NCBI RefSeq assembly: GCF_014635025.1
Contig: NZ_BMCE01000001.1
Span: 434,001 to 498,000 of the forward strand
DNA length: 64,000 nt
Source: Fictibacillus barbaricus
Lineage (GTDB): Bacteria; Bacillota; Bacilli; Bacillales; Fictibacillaceae
Reading direction: 5' to 3'
Program-made: the position numbers and the translations under genes
Notes under the pieces: model-generated
Database searches by the model: none
What the model was told of the DNA's origin: nothing
What the model saw: only the letters and a program-made list of their open reading frames with translations
Shown: piece after piece, positions 60,197 through 64,000 of the stretch
Position numbering within the stretch: the first letter of the stretch is position 1
How the letters are laid out: every line of letters starts with the position of its first letter

Positions 60197-61866
60197 GTTT
60201 TTCAGAAAAAGTAGAGAAGCTGTTAAAAACGATTTATGGTGAGGATTTTTTACCAGAATATAAAAGTAAGATCGTGAAACTTGCCGAAGAGTGGAAGCAG
60301 AAAAAGTGGAGTGAAACAGCTCCGCTTTCTGAGAAAAACGTGTACCTCATTACGTATGGCGACATTATTAAAGAAGATGGGGAGCCAACGTTAAAGACTT
60401 TAAATAAATTCATAAACGAGTATGCGAAGAATGAGATCACAGATGTTCACCTGCTTCCTATGTTTCCGTACACGTCAGATGATGGTTTTTCTGTCGTTGA
60501 TTATCGTGAGATCCGTCCCGATCTTGGCGACTGGTCAGACATTGAGCGTTTTTCTGGTGATTACCGGCTCATGTTTGATTTTGTGGCGAACCATATGTCC
60601 AAGTCGAGCAAGTGGTTTCAAGGTTATCTAAAGGGTGAGCCGGAATACGCCGATTACTTTATTCCCCGTGCGGATGGATTTGATGCTTCAAACGTTGTGC
60701 GTCCTCGCACCTCACCGCTGTTTCATGAATACGCGGGCGGAAAGACAGCATGGACTACTTTTTCTGAAGACCAAGTGGACGTGAACTTTAGGCATTTTCC
60801 TGCACTGCTTGAGATGACAGATATCTTGCTAGAGTACGCATATCGAGGAGGAACGAGTATTCGTTTAGATGCGATCGGTTTTATGTGGAAAGAATCAGGT
60901 ACGACTTGTATTCACCTTCCTCAAACACACGCGATCATTCAGTTATGGCGCGAGATTTTAGAAGAGCTGCAGTTAAACACATTACTTATTACAGAGACGA
61001 ATGTTCCTCATAAAGAGAACATCAGTTACTTTGGTGATGGGGAAAAGGAGGCACATATGGTGTACCAGTTTTCGCTGCCGCCGCTCGTGCTGCATACCTT
61101 AACAACACATGATGCAAGCAAATTAACTGGTTGGGCGAAAACGATCAATAAAGTATCTGACTCTGCAACGTATTTTAACTTTTTAGCGAGTCATGACGGA
61201 ATTGGTATGCGTCCGACGGAAGGGATATTAACGGAAGAAGAGCGTTCTTCATTAGCCGAAAAAGTTTTAGCGAATGGTGGGCGGGTTTCGTACAAGAGCA
61301 ATCCGGATGGAACGGAATCTCCTTATGAGTTAAACATCAATTACATGGACGCACTAATCAATAAAGACGAAGATGTGAGTGAAGACGCACAAGTTCAGAA
61401 GATGCTTGCGGCGCATTCCGTTTTGTTTTCTGTGATGGGAGTTCCAGCGGTTTATTACCACTCGCTTTTAGGATCTCAGAACGATTATAAAGGACTTGAA
61501 GAGTCAGGGATCAACCGCCGAATCAATCGCCAGAAGTTTCAATATGAAGAATTGGTTTCGGAGCTGGAGAAATCTACTCGTCGTCAAAAAGTGTTCACTG
61601 GGTTAAAGAAATTAATCCGCGCGCGTCAGCAGGAACCAGCATTCTCTCCTTTTGCGGCACAGCTAATTTTAGAACTGGGAGAGCAGGTATTTGCGTTATT
61701 GCGAAGAAATGAAGAAACAGGTGACACGGTACTGTTCGTTATGAATGCAGCAAATGTAACGACATCTGTTGAGCTGCCGTTTGGCGGAGAAGACTTGTGG
61801 AGCGGGGAAACGGTTGAGAACTCAGTTGAACTCGCACCGTATCAGTTTATGTGGATCAAAAAATAA
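60193..61866 (+). CDS. GH13_18 glycoside phosphorylase, copy 2 (glucosylglycerate phosphorylase-like)
   Basis: The 557-aa paralogue of the protein at 6217 has VHLLPMFPYTSDDGFSV, nucleophile D226 in IRLDAIGF, acid/base E268 in ITETNVPH and ASHDGIG. The two share these segments almost unchanged, but differ near the N-terminus (YGDIIKEDGEP here, YADQFHEENKP there). Placed between a mannosidase and a glycerate kinase, it should release glycerate and a sugar-1-phosphate. How its substrate enters is unclear, as the operon's PTS would deliver a phosphorylated glycoside. ATG 60193 overlaps the mannosidase stop. Confidence 0.85.
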   Translation: MSFSEKVEKLLKTIYGEDFLPEYKSKIVKLAEEWKQKKWSETAPLSEKNVYLITYGDIIKEDGEPTLKTLNKFINEYAKNEITDVHLLPMFPYTSDDGFSVVDYREIRPDLGDWSDIERFSGDYRLMFDFVANHMSKSSKWFQGYLKGEPEYADYFIPRADGFDASNVVRPRTSPLFHEYAGGKTAWTTFSEDQVDVNFRHFPALLEMTDILLEYAYRGGTSIRLDAIGFMWKESGTTCIHLPQTHAIIQLWREILEELQLNTLLITETNVPHKENISYFGDGEKEAHMVYQFSLPPLVLHTLTTHDASKLTGWAKTINKVSDSATYFNFLASHDGIGMRPTEGILTEEERSSLAEKVLANGGRVSYKSNPDGTESPYELNINYMDALINKDEDVSEDAQVQKMLAAHSVLFSVMGVPAVYYHSLLGSQNDYKGLEESGINRRINRQKFQYEELVSELEKSTRRQKVFTGLKKLIRARQQEPAFSPFAAQLILELGEQVFALLRRNEETGDTVLFVMNAANVTTSVELPFGGEDLWSGETVENSVELAPYQFMWIKK

Positions 61867-61880
61867 AGAAGGTGGACACA

Positions 61881-63023
61881 ATGAAGATTGTCATCGCTCC
61901 CGATTCGTTTAAAGAAAGTATGACGGCAGCACAAGTTTGTGCCGCTGTTGAAACGGGATTCCGAAAAGTACTAGATGACGCAGAATATCTGCACGTTCCT
62001 GTAGGTGATGGAGGAGAAGGAACGGTTCAGTCTGTGGTGGATGCAACAAGCGGGGTGATCGTAGAGGTGTCAGTAACAGGCCCTCTCGGAAATAAGGTCG
62101 GTGCTTTCTACGGGATAACAGGTGACGGGAAGACGGCAGTGATCGAGATGGCTGCTGCTTCCGGCTTGCACCTTGTTCCTCGCGAGATGCGTAACCCGCT
62201 AGTGACCACAACTTACGGAACAGGTGAACTCATTTTAGATGCGCTGGACAAAGGTGTTGAGCGGATCGTACTTGGCCTTGGCGGCTCTGCGACAAATGAC
62301 GGGGGAGCTGGAATGGCTTCAGCATTAGGGGTGAAATTTTTAGATATAAATGGTGAGGAGCTGCGCCCAGGTGGCGAAGCGTTGGGTGAATTGTTAACGA
62401 TTGATGTTTCCCAAATGGATCCACGTTTGAAATCTGTAAAAGTAGATGTGGCTTGTGATGTTACCAATCCACTGACAGGTCCGCTCGGAGCATCAGCTGT
62501 CTTCGGAACGCAAAAGGGTGCAACTCCAGAGATGGTCGGAATCTTAGATGATTGTTTAAAAAGATATGCGGAGGCAATAGAGCGCAATCTTGAAATTGAA
62601 GTGGATACGGTGCCAGGAGCAGGTGCAGCTGGCGGACTAGGTGCGGGTGTCGTTGCGTTCTTAGACGGAAAACTTCAGAGCGGGATCGATCTTGTGTTAG
62701 ATGTGATCGGGTTTGAAGAGGCTATACGAGATGCTGATTTTGTGATCACAGGCGAAGGCCGGATCGATTCACAGACCATTCATGGTAAGGCTCCTGTTGG
62801 TGTCGCGAAAAGAGCAAAGTCGGCAGCGGCTGACGTTCCTGTTGTGGCGATCGCAGGCAGCATCGGCCCGGATTATGAAGCTGTGTTCGAGCATGGAATC
62901 GATGCCGTGTTTAGTGTTGTGAATGGTGTTGTAACGCTGGAAGAAGCTTTAGCGAATGGAGCAGTCAACATAGAAAAGACAGCGGAAAACATCGCACGGT
63001 TATTAACCATAAAAGTAAAGTAA
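61881..63023 (+). CDS. Glycerate kinase (GarK/GlxK family), copy 3
   Basis: The 380-aa protein starts MKIVIAPDSFKESM and shows GDGGEGTVQS, GLGGSATNDGG, GAGAAGGLGAG and TGEGRIDSQT. It converts the glycerate released by the mannosidase and phosphorylase to 2-phosphoglycerate. ATG 61881 follows AAGGTGG; an earlier in-frame start overlaps the phosphorylase gene. Last gene of the operon. Confidence 0.92.
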   Translation: MKIVIAPDSFKESMTAAQVCAAVETGFRKVLDDAEYLHVPVGDGGEGTVQSVVDATSGVIVEVSVTGPLGNKVGAFYGITGDGKTAVIEMAAASGLHLVPREMRNPLVTTTYGTGELILDALDKGVERIVLGLGGSATNDGGAGMASALGVKFLDINGEELRPGGEALGELLTIDVSQMDPRLKSVKVDVACDVTNPLTGPLGASAVFGTQKGATPEMVGILDDCLKRYAEAIERNLEIEVDTVPGAGAAGGLGAGVVAFLDGKLQSGIDLVLDVIGFEEAIRDADFVITGEGRIDSQTIHGKAPVGVAKRAKSAAADVPVVAIAGSIGPDYEAVFEHGIDAVFSVVNGVVTLEEALANGAVNIEKTAENIARLLTIKVK

Positions 63024-63024
63024 A

Positions 63025-63055
63025 GAAGCCCCTTGCTCTCAAGGGGCTTCTATTT
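63025..63055 (+). terminator. Terminator of the mannosylglycerate-type operon
   Basis: GAAGCCCCTTG (63025-63035) pairs perfectly with CAAGGGGCTTC (63040-63050), followed by TATTTTG. Confidence 0.85.
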
Positions 63056-63143
63056 TGTTCTGGCTAATCCTTTTACATTAGAAGAAACTTATCGTACAGT
63101 TGGGGTAGATTAAACATATGTTTAAAAAGTGGGAGGTCATGGC

Positions 63144-63911
63144 ATGAGTGTTATTGATATTAACTGCGACATGGGTGAGAGTTTCGGAGCATATCGGCTC
63201 GGAACCGATGAAGAGATTCTGAAATATGTAACGTCTGCCAATATCGCATGCGGGTTTCACGCTGGTGATCCTGCAACCATGAGAAAGACGGTAAAGCTGG
63301 CACTGAATCATGGTGTTGGGATCGGGGTTCATCCAGGATTACCTGACCTTGCTGGCTTCGGACGACGCAACATGGACATCTCTCCGCAAGAAGCGTATGA
63401 GATGGTTGTTTATCAGATTGGTTCACTTTGGGCTTTTGTTAAAGCAGAGGGTGGAACGATTCAGCATGTGAAACCGCATGGGGCTCTTTACAATATGGCT
63501 GCTGTGAACAAAGAATTATCTGAAGCTATTGCCGAAGCTGTTTATAAGGTGAATCCAGAGCTGATTCTGTTTGGACTTGCTGGCAGTGAGCTTGTGAAGG
63601 CAGGCGAGAGGACTAAACTTCGCACAGCCTCAGAAGTTTTTGCTGACAGAACCTATCAAGAAGATCGTACGTTAACCTCACGTAAGTTGCCAAACTGCAT
63701 GATTACAGATGACGATGAAGCGGTAGCACAAGTGATTCGCATGGCTAAAGAGGGGAAAGTCATGACACAGCAAAATGTTGAAGTTGATATTAAGGCAGAT
63801 ACGGTTTGTATTCACGGAGACGGAGCGCATGCATTGTCTTTTGCGAAAAAAATCAGACAAACCCTTGAGGATTCAGGGATTTCAGTACGAAAAATTTCAG
63901 AAAGCATTTAA
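63144..63911 (+). CDS. pxpA: 5-oxoprolinase subunit A (LamB/YcsF family)
   Basis: The 255-aa protein shows [44 protein letters not shown] and [10 protein letters not shown], the LamB/YcsF signature. With PxpB and PxpC it hydrolyses the damaged metabolite 5-oxoproline to glutamate using ATP. ATG 63144 follows GGGAGGT. pxpB and pxpC are not directly downstream before the terminator, so the subunits are split at this locus or lie further on. Confidence 0.9.
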   Translation: MSVIDINCDMGESFGAYRLGTDEEILKYVTSANIACGFHAGDPATMRKTVKLALNHGVGIGVHPGLPDLAGFGRRNMDISPQEAYEMVVYQIGSLWAFVKAEGGTIQHVKPHGALYNMAAVNKELSEAIAEAVYKVNPELILFGLAGSELVKAGERTKLRTASEVFADRTYQEDRTLTSRKLPNCMITDDDEAVAQVIRMAKEGKVMTQQNVEVDIKADTVCIHGDGAHALSFAKKIRQTLEDSGISVRKISESI

Positions 63912-63925
63912 AAAATAAAACTAAG

Positions 63926-63961
63926 CGGCTTAAAGATGCCACATCTTGAGCCGTTTTTTTT
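63926..63961 (+). terminator. Terminator of pxpA
   Basis: CGGCTTAAAGATG pairs with CATCTTGAGCCG (one mismatch), followed by seven T residues. Confidence 0.8.
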
Positions 63962-63968
63962 ATGTTGT

Positions 63969-64000
63969 GGGTGAAAAAGTGCTCAGAGTGGGCGTAAAGT
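63969..64000 (+). repeat. Start of a third 21-bp-phased repeat array
   Basis: GGGTGAAAA (63969) and GGGCGTAAA (63990) stand 21 bases apart just past the pxpA terminator, in the same orientation as copies 1 and 2. The rest lies beyond the window. Confidence 0.6.

Overview
The window reads as a chromosomal segment of a low-to-moderate GC, endospore-former-type Bacillaceae (Bacillus/Fictibacillus-like). The signs are strong AGGAGG-type ribosome sites, GTG and TTG starts, CcpA cre boxes, LXG toxins, an InhA-like M6 protease, an RRNPP-type regulator and Bacillus-style DeoD and PssA. No rRNA, tRNA, CRISPR array, integrase or insertion sequence was seen.

Layout. 1-1.5 kb: two tandem ROK kinases, the first cut by the window edge. 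1.5-1.7 kb: an array of 21-bp-phased repeats ending in a palindrome. 1.9-4.7 kb: TrmB-type regulator, deoD, MFS exporter. 4.9-18.0 kb: a LacI-type regulator divergent from a ten-gene operon with the same gene order as Escherichia coli ycjMNOPQRSTU (glucosylglycerate phosphorylase, ABC sugar importer without ATPase, YcjQ/R/S sugar-epimerising enzymes, GH65 phosphorylase, beta-phosphoglucomutase), but with a glycerate kinase inserted. Its promoter carries a perfect cre box and four LacI-type operators. 18.1-20.1 kb: secreted M6 protease. 20.2-24.8 kb: an LXG polymorphic-toxin module with immunity genes, two decayed immunity genes and several leftover terminators. 25.0-28.0 kb: a lipoprotein gene followed by a large protein with an N-terminal lipase domain and a helical C-terminus, the reverse of the usual LXG layout. 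28.2-30.2 kb: small membrane, TPR and lipoprotein genes. 30.4-33.8 kb: fixABCX (electron-bifurcating ETF). 33.9-37.6 kb: RRNPP-type regulator, a 53-aa gene, and an ABC exporter preceded by an 18-aa leader peptide and a hairpin that hides the exporter's ribosome site. 37.7-42.5 kb: mixed lipoprotein, membrane, Nudix and beta-helix-like genes, with a second, unrelated 21-bp-phased repeat array. 42.7-53.4 kb: a CdaR regulator divergent from a sugar-acid operon: glycerate kinase, KdgT permease, LarA-family nickel racemase/epimerase, DUF1537 kinase, PdxA2 dehydrogenase, the cofactor-making LarE/LarB/LarC and a nickel transporter. 53.5-54.3 kb: pssA. 54.4-54.5 kb: second copy of the first repeat array. 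54.6-63.0 kb: RpiR regulator divergent from a mannosylglycerate-type operon (PTS EIIABC, GH38 mannosidase, second GH13_18 phosphorylase, third glycerate kinase). 63.1-63.9 kb: pxpA. A third repeat array begins at the right edge.

How they work together. Glycerate is the common thread. Three operons under three different regulator families (LacI, CdaR, RpiR) each end in their own glycerate kinase and would feed 2-phosphoglycerate into glycolysis from glucosylglycerate, from sugar acids, and from mannosylglycerate. Glycosyl-glycerates are compatible solutes, so the segment looks like a scavenging region for such solutes and plant-derived sugar acids. The most promising undescribed biology is the nickel-dependent epimerase operon, the reverse-layout lipase/lipoprotein pair, the 21-bp-phased intergenic arrays and the exporter leader region.
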